The notes: a model not told the origin generated them from the letters alone. A stretch of 64,000 nucleotides of DNA from Streptomyces rubradiris (GCF_016860525.1 NZ_BNEA01000001.1:1319501-1383500), one strand, 5' to 3'; shown: positions 50,213 to 61,508, numbered from the stretch's first letter. Made by a program: numbers and translations.

Positions 50213-51337
50213 TCAGCCGAGCAGCGACTCCAGCTCGACGTGGGGCAGGCCGTGGGCCTCCGCGACCTCCTTGTAAACCACCTTGCCGTCATGGGTGTTG
50301 AGACCCTTGGCGAGCGCGGCGTCGCGGCGCAGCGCCTCCACCCAGCCGTTGTTGGCCAGCGAGACGATGTACGGCAGCGTCGCGTTGGTGAGCGCGTTGG
50401 TGGAGGTGTTGGGCACGCCGCCCGGCATGTTGGCGACGCAGTAGAAGACCGAGTTGTGCACCTTGAAGGTCGGCTCGGCGTGCGTGGTGGGACGGGAGTC
50501 CTCGAAGCAGCCGCCCTGGTCGATCGCGATGTCGACAAGGACACTTCCGGGCTTCATCCGGGCCACCATCTCGTTGGTGACCAGCTTCGGGGCCTTGGCG
50601 CCCGGGATGAGGACCGCGCCGATGACGAGGTCGGCGTCGAGGACGGCCTTCTCCAGCTCGAAGGAGTTGGACATGACGGCCTTGACCTTCGTGCCGAAGA
50701 TCTTGTCGGCCTCGCGCAGCTTGTTGATGTCGCGGTCGAGCAGGGTCACGTCGAAGCCCATGCCGATGGCGATCTGGGCGGCGTTCCAGCCGGAGACACC
50801 GCCGCCGATGACGACCGCCTTGGCCGGGGTCACGCCCGGGACGCCGCCCGGCAGCACGCCGCGGCCGCCGGCCGCGCGCATCAGGTGGTAGGCGCCGACC
50901 TGCGGGGCCAGCCGGCCCGCGACCTCGGACATCGGGGCGAGCAGCGGCAGCGCGCGGTTCGGCAGCTCGACGGTCTCGTAGGCGATGGCCGTGGTGCCGG
51001 AGGCCAGCAGCGCGTCGGTGCACTCCTTGGAGGCGGCCAGGTGCAGGTAGGTGAAGAGGGTCTGGTCCTTGCGGAGGCGGTGGTACTCCTCCGCGATCGG
51101 CTCCTTGACCTTCAGCAGCAGGTCGGCGCTCGCCCAGACCTCGTCCGCGGTGTCCAGGATGGCGGCACCGGCGGAGACGTACTCCTCGTCCGTGATCGAG
51201 GAGCCGAGGCCGGCGCCCCGCTCGACGACGACCTGGTGGCCGTTGCGCACCAGCTCGTGCACACCGGCGGGGGTGATGGCCACCCGGAACTCGTTGTTCT
51301 TGACCTCGCGGGGGATGCCGACCTTCACGTCGATCAC
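50213..51337 (-). CDS. ald: alanine dehydrogenase
   Basis: A 374-residue NAD-dependent enzyme interconverting alanine and pyruvate plus ammonium. Conserved blocks: MIDVKVGIPREVKNNEFRVA with the substrate-binding Arg, LLLKVKEP with the active-site Lys, YLHLAA with His, and the Rossmann GGGVSGWNAAQIAIGMGFDV near 175. The C-terminal domain contains FKVHNSVFYCVANMPGGVPNTST. GTG start with AAGGA very close upstream and a CATACCCTC-type -10 region about 25 bases before it. Often induced by alanine or low oxygen in actinomycetes. Confidence 0.96.
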   Translation of the reverse strand: MIDVKVGIPREVKNNEFRVAITPAGVHELVRNGHQVVVERGAGLGSSITDEEYVSAGAAILDTADEVWASADLLLKVKEPIAEEYHRLRKDQTLFTYLHLAASKECTDALLASGTTAIAYETVELPNRALPLLAPMSEVAGRLAPQVGAYHLMRAAGGRGVLPGGVPGVTPAKAVVIGGGVSGWNAAQIAIGMGFDVTLLDRDINKLREADKIFGTKVKAVMSNSFELEKAVLDADLVIGAVLIPGAKAPKLVTNEMVARMKPGSVLVDIAIDQGGCFEDSRPTTHAEPTFKVHNSVFYCVANMPGGVPNTSTNALTNATLPYIVSLANNGWVEALRRDAALAKGLNTHDGKVVYKEVAEAHGLPHVELESLLG

Positions 51338-51472
51338 GGTCCTTGGCTCAGAGGGTATGGGGGTGCATTACAGACGTACCCAGACATGCGGGGGCATACC
51401 GGGAGACACCGCAGGAGAGTGCGGCAGAGCCAGTCTAATGAAGGTGTTCGAGCTGTCTAGCCTTTCATTGCA

Positions 51473-53548
51473 TCAATCTTCGCTGGATGCGGTGCGGATT
51501 TCGCAGGCGTTAGCGTCTTGTTCCGGCCTCGCGTCGTCCTCCGGCCGCTCCTCGGCCAGCATGCGCTCCGCCGCCGCCCGGTGCAGCCGGGCCGCCGCCG
51601 GGTCGCCGAGGCGGTCCAGGGTGTCGGCCAGCCGCAGCTGCACCGCGGCCTGGAGCCGGGCGTCCTCGGCCCGCCGGGCCCACTCGACTGCCTCCTGGCA
51701 GGTGCGCAGCGACTCCTCGGGCCGTCCCGCGTACTCCTGCACCCGGGCGATCTCGCTCAACGCCCGTGCGCTGGCGGCGACATCGCCGCTCCTGCGGTAG
51801 CCGGCCAGGGCGGCCCGCCAGTTGCGCAGCGCCTCGCCGTAGCGGCCGGCGTAGGTGTGGGCGGTGGCGATCCTGCCGTACAGCCGGGCGGCCTCCGGGA
51901 CCTCGCCGCGGGCCAGCCGCTCGGCCAGCGCCCGGCCGAACCAGTCGGCGGCCCGGTCGTGATCGCCCAGTTCCTGGTGGGCGCCGCCTACGGATTCCAT
52001 CGCGCGGCCCGTGGCGTACGGGTCATTGGCCTCCCGCCCGGCGTCCAGCGCAGCCCGGTAGCGGGCCAGCGCCTCCCGGGTGCGGCCGGTCTGCGCGTCC
52101 AGGTCGCCCAGGTTCAGCAGGGCCGCGGCCTTCTCCCTGGGCAGCCCGCGCCGCTCGGCGACGTCCAGCACCAGGCTGTGCACCCCGTACAGGTCGGCGG
52201 CGGCGGCCTGGGTGCCGACATGGGCCGCCAGGGCCCGCACCAGCTGGGACATCAGCCGGCGGGCGAGGGTGTCCAGCTCGCCGTCGGCCACCGCGAGGCG
52301 CACCGAAGCCAGCAGCGCGGGCCGCCGGATGCGCAGCCAGTCGGCGGCGGCCCGCGGGTTCGGGAAGCGCAGGGCGGGCGGCATGCCGTTCAGCTTCTCC
52401 CGGGCCTGCGGGCTGTCCGTCTCGGTGATCGCCCGGCAGGACTGGAGCAGCCGCACCGTCCGCTCCAGCATCCGGGCCCGGGCCAGCTGGAGCTCGGCGG
52501 GCCGCTCCTGGGCCTCGGCCAGGGCGCGCAGCAGCGGGTGCAGCCGGCCGGGGACCTCGTACTGGGGCAGCGGGGAGTCCACCGCGCGCAGCAGACCGAG
52601 GGCGGTGAGGTCGTCCAGGGTGGCGCGGGCGGCGTCGACCGAGCAGCCGGCCAGGGCGGAGGCGGTGTGCGGGTCGGCGAGGCCGGCCGGGGCGAGACAG
52701 AGCAGCCGCAGCAGCCGGGCGGCCGGTCCGGGCAGCTGGTCGTGGACGAGCCGGAAGACGCGGGACAGCGGGGTCGCCTCGGCGCCCTCCGTGCCCTCCT
52801 CGGTGGCCGCGTGCAGCCGCTTGGCCAGGTCGGAGACGGTGGCCTTGGGACGGGCCGCGAGCCAGCCGCCGGCCAGCACCAGGGCGGCCGGGTGGCCCTG
52901 GCACGCCTCCACCAGGCTCTCCGCGGCGCGCGGGTCGACGGTGACGCGGACGGCGCCGGCGTAGCCGGTGAGCAGGTCCACCGCGGACTTGGTGTCGAGG
53001 CCGCCCAGCGTGCAGGGGCGGACGTCGGCGATCCCGGTGAGCGGGCCCCGGGAGACGGCGACCACCAGGCAGTCCGGGGCCTCGGGCAGGAGCGCGTCGA
53101 CCTGGTCGGCGCCGGCCGCGTCGTCCAGCAGCAGCACCGCCCGCCTGCCCGCGAGGGCCGCCCGCAGGGCCGCGGCGAGGTCGTCCTCGGCGGCTCCGGC
53201 GGGGGCGGGCAGGTCCAGCGCCTCCAGCAGCGCGCGGGCCGCCCGCTCGACAGGCACCGGGGTGCCGTCGGGCTCGCTGAGCCGGGCCCGCAGCACCCCG
53301 CCCGGGTAGCGGCCGGCGACCCGGCGGACGAGTTCCTCGGCGAGGCTGGTACGGCCGGAGCCGGGGCGGCCGGCGATGAGCAGGACGCGCGCGCGGGGCG
53401 CCTTGCGCCCGGAGAGGGTGTCCAGGCCGGCCCGCTCGATGTCGGCGCGCAGTTCCTTCAGCTCCCGGGCCCGGCCCAGGAAACGGTCCTTCGGGGCCGG
53501 GGGCGCGGACAGCTCCGCACCGTCTGGGTCCACCGCCTGTTCCGTCAC
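51473..53548 (-). CDS. STAND-like NTPase with TPR repeats and variant P-loop
   Basis: A 691-residue protein with the layout of NB-ARC/STAND signalling ATPases: FLGRARELKEL entry motif, P-loop region GRPGSGRTS at 60-68, Walker B AVLLLDDAAG, GHPAALVLAGGWLA (GxP-type motif), a winged-helix region near 300-380, and at least five TPR-like repeats from about 470 (for example ALARYRAALDAGREANDPYATG and ALRNWRAALAGYRRSGD). The P-loop Lys is replaced by Arg66, so ATP binding or turnover may be weak. No effector domain is fused. Found next to pyrG and NUDIX genes; the signal sensed is unknown. Confidence 0.85.
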   Translation of the reverse strand: MTEQAVDPDGAELSAPPAPKDRFLGRARELKELRADIERAGLDTLSGRKAPRARVLLIAGRPGSGRTSLAEELVRRVAGRYPGGVLRARLSEPDGTPVPVERAARALLEALDLPAPAGAAEDDLAAALRAALAGRRAVLLLDDAAGADQVDALLPEAPDCLVVAVSRGPLTGIADVRPCTLGGLDTKSAVDLLTGYAGAVRVTVDPRAAESLVEACQGHPAALVLAGGWLAARPKATVSDLAKRLHAATEEGTEGAEATPLSRVFRLVHDQLPGPAARLLRLLCLAPAGLADPHTASALAGCSVDAARATLDDLTALGLLRAVDSPLPQYEVPGRLHPLLRALAEAQERPAELQLARARMLERTVRLLQSCRAITETDSPQAREKLNGMPPALRFPNPRAAADWLRIRRPALLASVRLAVADGELDTLARRLMSQLVRALAAHVGTQAAAADLYGVHSLVLDVAERRGLPREKAAALLNLGDLDAQTGRTREALARYRAALDAGREANDPYATGRAMESVGGAHQELGDHDRAADWFGRALAERLARGEVPEAARLYGRIATAHTYAGRYGEALRNWRAALAGYRRSGDVAASARALSEIARVQEYAGRPEESLRTCQEAVEWARRAEDARLQAAVQLRLADTLDRLGDPAAARLHRAAAERMLAEERPEDDARPEQDANACEIRTASSED

Positions 53549-53660
53549 GGGCCACACTCCCGTCCCACCGCACGCGCAAGCCCGCCGGTGTCTTCCGGTA
53601 CGGGCGTTTGCAGAGCCTAGTTCACGCTCTGCGACGTACCCGGAGGAGCGCGGCGAACGC

Positions 53661-53683
53661 ATCGCCCGATCGGATCAGGCGAT
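53661..53683 (-). terminator. hairpin terminator after the NUDIX gene
   Basis: ATCGCC-type stem with ten positions, one of them a G-U pair in minus-strand RNA, and a 3-base loop, 30 bases after the NUDIX stop. Confidence 0.6.
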
Positions 53684-53712
53684 GGTCACACCAGTGGTCC
53701 GGACGGGTCCGG

Positions 53713-54339
53713 TCAGCTCTCGAAGGGGCGCGCGGGCCAGGGCGCGTCGGCCGGGCGCAGGGCGTCCAGCCCGTCCCCGCCGCGGGCGGCGACCAGGGAC
53801 AGCACGCCGACCACGAGACAGTTGTTGTGCACGTCCCCGGCCAGGATTCGGCGCACGAGTTCGTCGACCGGCACGCGCGCGTGCTCCATGTCGGTCTCCT
53901 CGTGCTCCGCCGCGAAGCGCTCCCCGTCGGCATCGGACAGCTCGCGGGCGAGGAAGATCCGCACGGCCTCGTCGCAGCCGCCGGGGGTGGTGTACACGTC
54001 GGTCAGCACCCGCCAGTCCTCGGCCTTGACGTGCGCCTCCTCGTACAGCTCTCGCTGGGCGGCGTGCAGCGGGTTCTCGCCGGGCACGTCCAGCAGGCCG
54101 GCCGGGATCTCCCACAGCTTGTGCCGCACGGGGTGGCGGTACTGGTTGATCAGCAGGACCCGGTCCTCCTCGTCCAGCGCGAGGACGGCGACCGAGCCGG
54201 GGTGGACCTGGTAGTCCCGGCTGACCACCGAGCCGTCGGGCATGACCACCTCGTCGGTGCGCACGGAGGTCTTGTTGCCCGTGAAGGGGGTCTCCGTGGA
54301 CCGGATCTCCCACTCCGCACGGGTGTCCTTGATCGTCAT
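53713..54339 (-). CDS. NUDIX hydrolase, ADP-ribose pyrophosphatase-like
   Basis: A 208-residue NUDIX enzyme. The box GLLDVPGENPLHAAQRELYEEAHV matches GX5EX7REUXEEXGU except that the last Gly is His. DYQVHPGSVAVLALDEEDRVLLINQYRHPV and KLWEIPAG before it are typical of ADP-ribose pyrophosphatases, which split ADP-ribose to AMP and ribose 5-phosphate. ATG at 54339 follows AAGGAACA. It lies 87 bases after pyrG and probably forms a unit with it. It is not adjacent to the ADP-ribosylglycohydrolase 9 kb away. Confidence 0.92.
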   Translation of the reverse strand: MTIKDTRAEWEIRSTETPFTGNKTSVRTDEVVMPDGSVVSRDYQVHPGSVAVLALDEEDRVLLINQYRHPVRHKLWEIPAGLLDVPGENPLHAAQRELYEEAHVKAEDWRVLTDVYTTPGGCDEAVRIFLARELSDADGERFAAEHEETDMEHARVPVDELVRRILAGDVHNNCLVVGVLSLVAARGGDGLDALRPADAPWPARPFES

Positions 54340-54426
54340 GCCCTGTTCCTTCCGCATACGCACAGTGAAACCGGGGTGCCCACCTCCTACGAAGGTACGC
54401 ACCCCGGCCACCGTACAACCGGCGTG

Positions 54427-56076
<1,650 letters not shown>

Positions 56077-56618
56077 GGCCAAGAGGGGGCTCCCGTGGTC
56101 GCTGGCGGTGATGCGGTGCGGCTTCCGTCCCGGAGAGTTCCGGGGGTGCCGTCGCTGCGGTTCGGGGGGTTTTCTCCCACCGGTCCACGGGCTACCAGCG
56201 TATCAGCGCCTGAGCGAGATGGCTTCCGGCCACGCTCCGCGCCCGCCCGGGCACACCATGAGAACACCGGAGTCACTCTGGCAACTTTCGCACCCGTGCG
56301 GGCACACGGTTCTCACCCGGCGCTCACTCGTTCGGCCCATACGGGTTGTCCGGAGCGGCACCCGGATCATCTGCACGCGTCGTATCCTGCTCGGACACTC
56401 ACTGCCGAGCCCGGCCGGTAACGACGGCACACCCCCGCCTGCACCAACCCGGAACAACGAGAGCGCGGCAGTTCGTTGAGCAAGGACTGTCGTGTTGCCT
56501 CAGGGCTCGGCGGGCTGCTTTGCTTCACCGCTCAACGACACACAACAACGACCCTTGACCGCACTAGCGACAGCCCCCTGCGCGGGGGTGTGACGTGGCC
56601 GTTCGACTGGAGTTGCAC
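56077..56618. other. 542-base divergent control region between pyrG and GH15 gene
   Basis: No supported gene. Toward pyrG, TTGCCA and TCATGG with a 17-base spacing read on the minus strand near 56255-56285 could be its promoter. Toward the GH15 gene, TTGACC near 56553 and a small CCCC-TGCGC-GGGG hairpin at 56572-56587 precede the start. I found no tRNA or riboswitch. Confidence 0.4.
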
Positions 56619-58421
56619 GTGGCCGGGCGCATCGAAGACTACGCACTCATCGGAGACATGCAGACCGCCGCACTGGTCTGCCGGGACGGCACGGTGGACT
56701 GGCTGTGCCTGCCCCGCTTCGACTCGCATGCCATCTTCGCCGGCCTGCTGGGCACCGAGGAGCACGGCTTCTGGCGGCTCGGCCCGGCGCACGCGGCGGA
56801 CGCCAAGCCGCCCACGGCCGCCCGGCGCGGCTACCGCGGCGACTCGCTGATCCTGGAGACCGAGTGGGACACCCCGCGCGGCACCGTACGCGTGACCGAT
56901 TTCATGCCCCCGCGTGACGGTGCCCCCCAGCTGATCCGGATCGTGGAGGGCGTCACCGGCCGGGTGCCGATGCGCTCCGCGCTGCGGATGCGGTTCTCCT
57001 ACGGCCGGGTGGTGCCGTGGGTGCACAGGCACGAGGGCCGCACGGTGGCCGTCGCCGGACCCGACTCGGTGTGGTTCGACACGGAGGCCGAGACCTACGG
57101 CAAGGCGCTGACGACCTACGCCGACTTCACCGTGGCCCCGGGCGACCGCATCGCCTTCACCATCTCCTGGCAGCCCTCGCACAAGGAGCCGCCGCCGCTG
57201 CCGGAGCCGGAGACCTCGCTGGAGGCCACGGAGGACTTCTGGCGCGAGTGGGTCGAGCACTGTACGTACCACGGGCCCTACCGCGAGGCGGTGATCCGTT
57301 CGCTGATCACCCTCAAGGCGCTGACGTACGCCCCCACCGGCGGCATCGTCGCCGCCCCGACGACCTCCCTGCCCGAGGACATCGGGGGCGTGCGCAACTG
57401 GGACTACCGCTACACCTGGCTGCGGGACGCGGCGATCACCCTGTCCTCACTGCTGCGCACCGGCTACCGCGAGGAGGCCCGCGCCTGGCGCGAGTGGCTG
57501 CTGCGGGCGGTCGCCGGCGACCCGGAGAACCTCCAGATCATGTACGGCATCGCCGGCGAGCGGGAGCTGGGCGAGGCCGAGCTGGACTGGCTGCCGGGCT
57601 ACGAGAATTCCGCCCCGGTCCGGGTCGGCAACGGCGCCGCGCACCAGCTCCAGCTGGACGTGTACGGCGAGGTCACCGAGGCCCTGCACCTGGGCCACAT
57701 GACCGGTCTGGCCCGCAACGACTACGCCTCCCTGCTCCAGCTGAAGCTGATCCGCTACCTGGAGGACCACTGGCAGGAGCCGGACGAGGGCATCTGGGAG
57801 GTGCGCGGCCCGCGCCGGCACTTCGTGCACTCCAAGGTGATGGCCTGGGTCGCGGTGGACCGCACCATCAAGCTGATCGAGTCCGGGGACGCGGACGGCC
57901 CGCTGGAGCGCTGGCGCGAGCTGCGCGACGACATCCACCGGGACGTGTGCGAGAAGGGCTACGACAAGGAGCGCAACACCTTCACCCAGTCCTACGGCTC
58001 GAAGGAGCTGGACGCCTCGCTGCTGCTCATCCCGCAGATGGGCTTCCTGCCGCCGGACGACAAGCGGGTGATCGGCACCATCGAGGCGATCCAGCGCGAG
58101 CTGTCCACCCCGGACGGGTTCATCCTGCGCTACCCCACCGAGGGCGAGGACGCGGGCGTCGACGGCCTGCCCGGCGACGAGGGCGCCTTCCTGGCCTGCT
58201 CGTTCTGGATGGCGGACGACCTGGCGATGATCGGCCGGGTGGACGAGGCCCGCAAGCTGTTCGAGAAGCTCCTCGCGCTGCGCAACGACCTCGGGCTGCT
58301 CGCCGAGGAGTGGGACCCGCGGCTGAAGCGGCAGGTGGGGAACTTCCCGCAGGCGTTCAGCCACGTGCCGCTGATCGACACGGCACTGCGGCTGACCGCG
58401 TCCGGCGCGTACGGGGGGTGA
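56619..58421 (+). CDS. glycoside hydrolase family 15 protein (trehalase/glucoamylase-like)
   Basis: A 600-residue cytoplasmic enzyme. The N-terminal beta domain has GRIEDYALIGDMQTAALVCRDGTVDWLCLPRFDS; the (alpha/alpha)6 barrel carries GGVRNWDYRYTWLRDAAITLSSLL, in which the Trp-Asp-Tyr-Arg segment lines the active site, YGIAGERELGEAELDWLPGYENSAPVRVGN, and the general base region TEGEDAGVDGLPGDEGAFLACSFW. Actinobacterial homologues hydrolyse trehalose. I start at the GTG at 56619, which has GGAG upstream and begins at the conserved AGRIEDY; a GTG at 56595 would add eight residues. Confidence 0.9.
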   Translation: MAGRIEDYALIGDMQTAALVCRDGTVDWLCLPRFDSHAIFAGLLGTEEHGFWRLGPAHAADAKPPTAARRGYRGDSLILETEWDTPRGTVRVTDFMPPRDGAPQLIRIVEGVTGRVPMRSALRMRFSYGRVVPWVHRHEGRTVAVAGPDSVWFDTEAETYGKALTTYADFTVAPGDRIAFTISWQPSHKEPPPLPEPETSLEATEDFWREWVEHCTYHGPYREAVIRSLITLKALTYAPTGGIVAAPTTSLPEDIGGVRNWDYRYTWLRDAAITLSSLLRTGYREEARAWREWLLRAVAGDPENLQIMYGIAGERELGEAELDWLPGYENSAPVRVGNGAAHQLQLDVYGEVTEALHLGHMTGLARNDYASLLQLKLIRYLEDHWQEPDEGIWEVRGPRRHFVHSKVMAWVAVDRTIKLIESGDADGPLERWRELRDDIHRDVCEKGYDKERNTFTQSYGSKELDASLLLIPQMGFLPPDDKRVIGTIEAIQRELSTPDGFILRYPTEGEDAGVDGLPGDEGAFLACSFWMADDLAMIGRVDEARKLFEKLLALRNDLGLLAEEWDPRLKRQVGNFPQAFSHVPLIDTALRLTASGAYGG

Positions 58422-58457
58422 AGGCCGTCGGTCGGCCGCGGGTCCGTCGTGGCCGGT

Positions 58458-58487
58458 CGCGCAGTTCCCCGCGCCCCTTCGGGGCGC
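58458..58487. repeat. common Streptomyces intergenic hairpin repeat
   Basis: CGCGCAGTTCCCCGCGCCCC followed by TTC and the complementary GGGGCGC. The hairpin (GCGCCCC/GGGGCGC) after a CGCGCAGTTCC lead is a motif I remember as dispersed widely between genes in Streptomyces. It lies after the GH15 stop and may serve as a terminator. Confidence 0.6.
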
Positions 58488-58505
58488 TCCGCCTAGGCTG
58501 ACGAC

Positions 58506-59870
58506 GTGGCTTTCCGTTCCACGGCGCACTCGGCACTCGCCGCCCTCCGCTCGGATCTGGCCGGCGAGGTGTTCGCCCCGTGGGACCCCGGCTACGACGC
58601 GGCCCGCGCGGTGTTCGACGCGCGGGACGGCCGGCGGCCGGCGGTGATCGCCCGGTGCGCGGACGCCGCCGACGTGGTGCGGGCCGTCCGCTTCGGCCGG
58701 GAGCTGGACCTGCGCATCGCGGTGCGCGGCGGCGGCCACGGCGCTGCCGGCACGGCGGCGGCCGACGGCGCGCTGGTGGTGGACCTGAGCCGGATGCGCC
58801 GGGTGACCGTCGACCCGGTGGCCGGGGCGGCCCGGGTCGAGGGCGGTGCCACGACGGGCGACCTGGACCGGGCGGCCCTGCCGTACGGACTGGCGACCAC
58901 CGGCGCGCGCTCCCGCACCACCGGTGTGGCCGGCTTCGTCCTGGGCGGCGGCACCGGCTGGCTGGACCGGCTCTTCGGGCCGGCCGTCGACAACCTCCTC
59001 GGCGTGGAACTGGTGACCGCCGATGCCGAGCGGGTGCGCGCGAGCGCCGACGAGCACCCCGAGCTGTTCTGGGCGCTGCACGGCGGGGGCGGCAACTTCG
59101 GTGTCGCCACCGCGCTCACCCTGCGGCTGCACGAGCTGCCGCGGTTCTCCCTCGCCCTGCTGCGCTACCCGCCCGGGTACGGAGCGGAGGTGGTCCGCGC
59201 CTTCCGGGAGGTCTTTTGTACCGCGCCGGACGAGCTGGGCGGCGCGGTGCTGTACCAGGCCGGGCCGCCCGCACCGGCGGGCGGCCCGCGGTGCGCGGCC
59301 GTGCTGACCCACGCCGGCGGCACGGACCGGCTGCGCGACCTCGCCGGGCCGCTGCGCGCGCTGCCGCACGCGGCCGGGCCGGCCGGCGACCTGCCGTACA
59401 CAGCGGCGCAGCGCCTGCTCGACACCCCGCCCGGGCTGCGCCACCACCGGTCGGCCCGGTGTCTGACCGGGCTGCCGCAGGAGGCGGTGGACGCCTTCGG
59501 CGCGGGCGGGGAGGGCCTGCCGGCGGCGACCTGCTCCCGGTATCTGCTGTTCCCGCAGGACGGGGCGGTCGCCGCCGGGCCGCGCGGCTACCCGGTGGCC
59601 TGGCGTGACGCCCCGTGGACCGCGCACCCGTGCGCACTCTGGGCGGACCCGGCGGACGACGAGCGGGCGCTTCGCTGGGTCCGGGAGGCGTGCGCCGCCT
59701 TGGTGCCGTGGAGCACCGGGGCCGTGTGCCTGAACCTGATCGGCGACGAAGGCCCGGAGCGGGTCCGGGCAGGGCTGGGCGCGGGGAACCTCCTGCGGCT
59801 GGAGAAGGTGAAGCGGCGCTACGACCCGGACAACGTCTTCCGCTGCAACCACAACATCCGGCCCGTGTGA
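58506..59870 (+). CDS. BBE-type FAD-linked oxidoreductase
   Basis: A 454-residue flavoprotein of the berberine bridge/PCMH fold. RGGGHGAAG carries the His that usually binds FAD covalently; GATTGDLDRAALPYGLATTG, GFVLGGGTGWLDRLFGPAVDNLLGVELVTADAE and GGGGNFGVATALTLRL are family blocks; the C-terminal RRYDPDNVFRCNHNI is the BBE tail. The second attachment Cys of bicovalent members is not evident in the usual place. Substrates range from sugars to antibiotics. It starts at a GTG, 84 bases after the GH15 gene. Confidence 0.9.
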   Translation: MAFRSTAHSALAALRSDLAGEVFAPWDPGYDAARAVFDARDGRRPAVIARCADAADVVRAVRFGRELDLRIAVRGGGHGAAGTAAADGALVVDLSRMRRVTVDPVAGAARVEGGATTGDLDRAALPYGLATTGARSRTTGVAGFVLGGGTGWLDRLFGPAVDNLLGVELVTADAERVRASADEHPELFWALHGGGGNFGVATALTLRLHELPRFSLALLRYPPGYGAEVVRAFREVFCTAPDELGGAVLYQAGPPAPAGGPRCAAVLTHAGGTDRLRDLAGPLRALPHAAGPAGDLPYTAAQRLLDTPPGLRHHRSARCLTGLPQEAVDAFGAGGEGLPAATCSRYLLFPQDGAVAAGPRGYPVAWRDAPWTAHPCALWADPADDERALRWVREACAALVPWSTGAVCLNLIGDEGPERVRAGLGAGNLLRLEKVKRRYDPDNVFRCNHNIRPV

Positions 59871-59885
59871 GGCCCCGGCCCCCGG

Positions 59886-61499
59886 TCAGCCCAGGGCGGC
59901 GATCACCTCCCGCGCCGCCCGCTCGCCCTCCCGCGCGCCGCCTTCCATGAACCCCTGGAAGTCGTAGGAGCAGTGCTCGCCGGCGAGGTGGATGCGGCCC
60001 TGGGCCGTGCCCTCGTAGCCCGCGTACCGGTGCAGGTACCCCACCGGCCAGTACGAATAGGCGCCCAGGGAGTACGGGTTGAGGTGCCAGGCCGACAGCT
60101 GGGCGCGTCCGGTCCAGGCGGCCGACGTGCCGGGGAAGAAGGCGTCGATGTCCTTCAGGTAGCGGGTGGCGAGGTCCTTGACGTAGGGGTCGCTCTCGTA
60201 CGAGAAGGGGCCCGTCGGCGTCAGCGACCTGGCGCGGCTGCCGCCGCCGTACTGGATGAGGATGCCGCCGGTGCCGGGCTGGACCTTGGTGGTGTCCCAG
60301 GTCTGCTGCACGCCGAGGTCGGTGAAGCAGTCGCCCGCGGACACTCCGGGCCAGGGGCCAGTGCCGCGCCAGGGGCGGCCGGTGAACTGCATGTTGAGCT
60401 TGGTGCAGTGGCCCATGCGGGCGTCGCGCAGCAGGCTGGTCATGCGGGGGTCGAAGCCGGCTCCGCTCAGGTCCAGCCGTTGGAGGACCGGCAGGGGCAC
60501 GCACAGGATGGTGTGGTCGGCGGTGACCGTGCGGGTGCTGCCCGCCTCGGTGAAGGTGAGGGTCTGGGTGCCGTCGGCGCCGGCCCGCACCGCCTGGAGG
60601 GACCAGCCGTGCCGGATGGTTCCGTCGGGCAGGGCGCCGGCTATGGCCCGCGGGAGCCGGTCGTTGCCGCCGACGATGTGGTACCGCTCGTCGGACAGGC
60701 CCCAGACGTTGAAGTGGCCCGGGTTGGGCTGGTAGCCCATGAGCAGGACGAGGGCGAGCGAGGACTGCTCGGTGGTGTCGGCGCCGTACTCGACGGCGTA
60801 GGCGACGTCGAAGAAGCGGCCGAGCGGGGAGGCGTGGCCGCCCGGCACCCGCGTCTCGACCCACTCGTACAGGGACAGGTTGTCCAGGGCGGTGCCGGCC
60901 GGGGTGGTCCGGTCCCAGGTGACCTCGCCGGCGGCCTGGAGGTCCGCGCGCAAGGCCTGGTAGACGGCCTTGAAGTCCTCGTCGGCCCGGTCGCGCGGGT
61001 AGTAGGCGCCGTCGAACCAGAGGACCTCTTCCGCGCCCCGGGGACCGCCGCCGGCGAAGTCCTCGACCGGCAGGGAGAAGCGGCGGCACAGTTCCAGCAT
61101 CTTTTTGTGCCCGGTGTCGATCAGCTCGCCGCCGATCTCCGAGGTCTGTCCCCAGGCCCAGTGGTCGCGCTGGGTGTACATCCGGCCGCCGACGCGGGAG
61201 GGGTGGGCCTCGTAGAGGGTGCAGGCGTATCCCGCGTCGCGCAGGGTGAGGGCCGCGGTCAGTCCGGCGATCCCCGCGCCGACGACGGCGACGCGGGGCG
61301 CGGACGCGGCGGCGGCCGGTGCCGGGCCGGTCACGGCGGCCGTCGCGGCAGCCGTCACCGCGGCCGTGCCGGCGGCGCCCTTGAGGAAGGTGCGCCGGCG
61401 CACGGCCCGTGCCTCGGCGACGGGCAGACCGAGCCGCCGGGCGGCGGCGTGGTCGGCGGTGAGGGTGCGAAGGACGTGCATGAGCCGTGTTCGGGACAC
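59886..61499 (-). CDS. Tat-exported flavin amine oxidase
   Basis: A 537-residue FAD-dependent amine oxidase. A long N-region leads to a twin-arginine signal (RRRTFLKGAAG near 34) and an Ala-rich hydrophobic segment. The mature protein has the FAD loop VAVVGAGIAGLTAALTLRDAGY, YEAHPSRVGGRMYTQ, and the C-terminal IHLAGEHCSYDFQGFMEGGAREGERAA typical of monoamine/L-amino acid oxidases. It should oxidise an amine or amino acid outside the membrane, giving H2O2. GTG start after GAGGAGG, nine bases from the permease stop: one operon. Confidence 0.92.
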   Translation of the reverse strand: MSRTRLMHVLRTLTADHAAARRLGLPVAEARAVRRRTFLKGAAGTAAVTAAATAAVTGPAPAAAASAPRVAVVGAGIAGLTAALTLRDAGYACTLYEAHPSRVGGRMYTQRDHWAWGQTSEIGGELIDTGHKKMLELCRRFSLPVEDFAGGGPRGAEEVLWFDGAYYPRDRADEDFKAVYQALRADLQAAGEVTWDRTTPAGTALDNLSLYEWVETRVPGGHASPLGRFFDVAYAVEYGADTTEQSSLALVLLMGYQPNPGHFNVWGLSDERYHIVGGNDRLPRAIAGALPDGTIRHGWSLQAVRAGADGTQTLTFTEAGSTRTVTADHTILCVPLPVLQRLDLSGAGFDPRMTSLLRDARMGHCTKLNMQFTGRPWRGTGPWPGVSAGDCFTDLGVQQTWDTTKVQPGTGGILIQYGGGSRARSLTPTGPFSYESDPYVKDLATRYLKDIDAFFPGTSAAWTGRAQLSAWHLNPYSLGAYSYWPVGYLHRYAGYEGTAQGRIHLAGEHCSYDFQGFMEGGAREGERAAREVIAALG

Positions 61500-61508
61500 G
61501 GTGCCTCC

